DNA from: Pseudomonadota bacterium
GTDB lineage: Bacteria > Pseudomonadota > Alphaproteobacteria > Caulobacterales > Caulobacteraceae
Length of the DNA: 64,000 nt
Assembly: GCA_023412655.1 (NCBI GenBank)
Contig: JAEYNH010000034.1
Location: 7,688-71,687, forward strand
Reading direction: 5' to 3'
Every line of letters begins with the position of its first letter. The first letter of the stretch is position 1. A program made the position numbers and the translations under genes. Below are positions 63,996-64,000 of the stretch, piece by piece. The notes below the pieces were generated by a model. The model was not told the origin of the DNA, searched no databases, and worked only from the letters and a program-made list of their open reading frames with translations.

Positions 63996-64000
63996 ATAGA

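Overview
The window is a gene-dense, GC-rich bacterial chromosome segment from an alphaproteobacterium of the Caulobacteraceae. It carries clear homologues of SpmX, MipZ, DivK and PleD, a CC0125/CC1285-family lipoprotein, a GANTC (CcrM-type) site just upstream of mipZ and a LexA-type GTTC-N7-GTTC box. The proteins resemble Caulobacter crescentus proteins without looking identical to them, so a relative such as Phenylobacterium fits; the genus is inference. I saw no insertion sequence, prophage or CRISPR array.

Layout. 1-6493: distal end of the spc and alpha ribosomal operons (rplR end, rpsE, rpmD, rplO, secY, adk, then from its own promoter rpsM, rpsK, rpoA, rplQ), closed by a strong terminator. 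6500-11532: accessory genes: a divergent HxlR regulator/glutathione transferase pair, a lipoprotein phosphodiesterase, a VOC-ArsR-SRPBCC set and an MFS exporter. 11600-18342: periplasmic Deg-type protease, RarA, two RluA-family pseudouridine synthases, CrcB, ATP12-type F1 chaperone. 18460-30172: propionyl-CoA carboxylase (pccB, pccA) and isovaleryl-CoA dehydrogenase for branched-chain acyl-CoA breakdown, interspersed with a BON protein, msrB, lipB, a fliN-like gene, tRNA-Leu(GAG), mgtE and spmX. 30169-34733 (minus strand): a thioesterase/XRE operon with two small unknown genes behind what looks like a leader-peptide attenuator, then an SDR and a CoA-transferase. 34841-45569: a tiny ORF with an extended Shine-Dalgarno match, a patatin phospholipase, panC, mipZ, a J-domain protein, a D,D-carboxypeptidase with SPOR domain, a phasin, and a RidA/GDPD/GNAT/HIT/PhyH run. 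45627-53551: clpS-clpA, dinB, a ROK kinase, a degenerate RNase H-like protein, a HAD protein, then divK-pleD. 53653-63608 (mostly minus strand): rpmG, an NTF2-like/SDR fusion, an HxlR regulator, NIPSNAP, Nudix, rnr, topA, dprA, plsY. The right edge holds tiny ORFs below a LexA box.

How the genes fit together. SpmX, DivK, PleD and MipZ act in one polarity and division circuit in Caulobacter, and the cis-sites seen here (sigma-54-like promoter before spmX, GANTC before mipZ) match the regulation known there. PccAB and Ivd share branched-chain catabolism, and the phasin implies polyhydroxyalkanoate storage. The least explained parts are the attenuator-led operon near 32.4 kb, the 19-codon ORF near 34.9 kb and the LexA-linked small ORF at the right edge.
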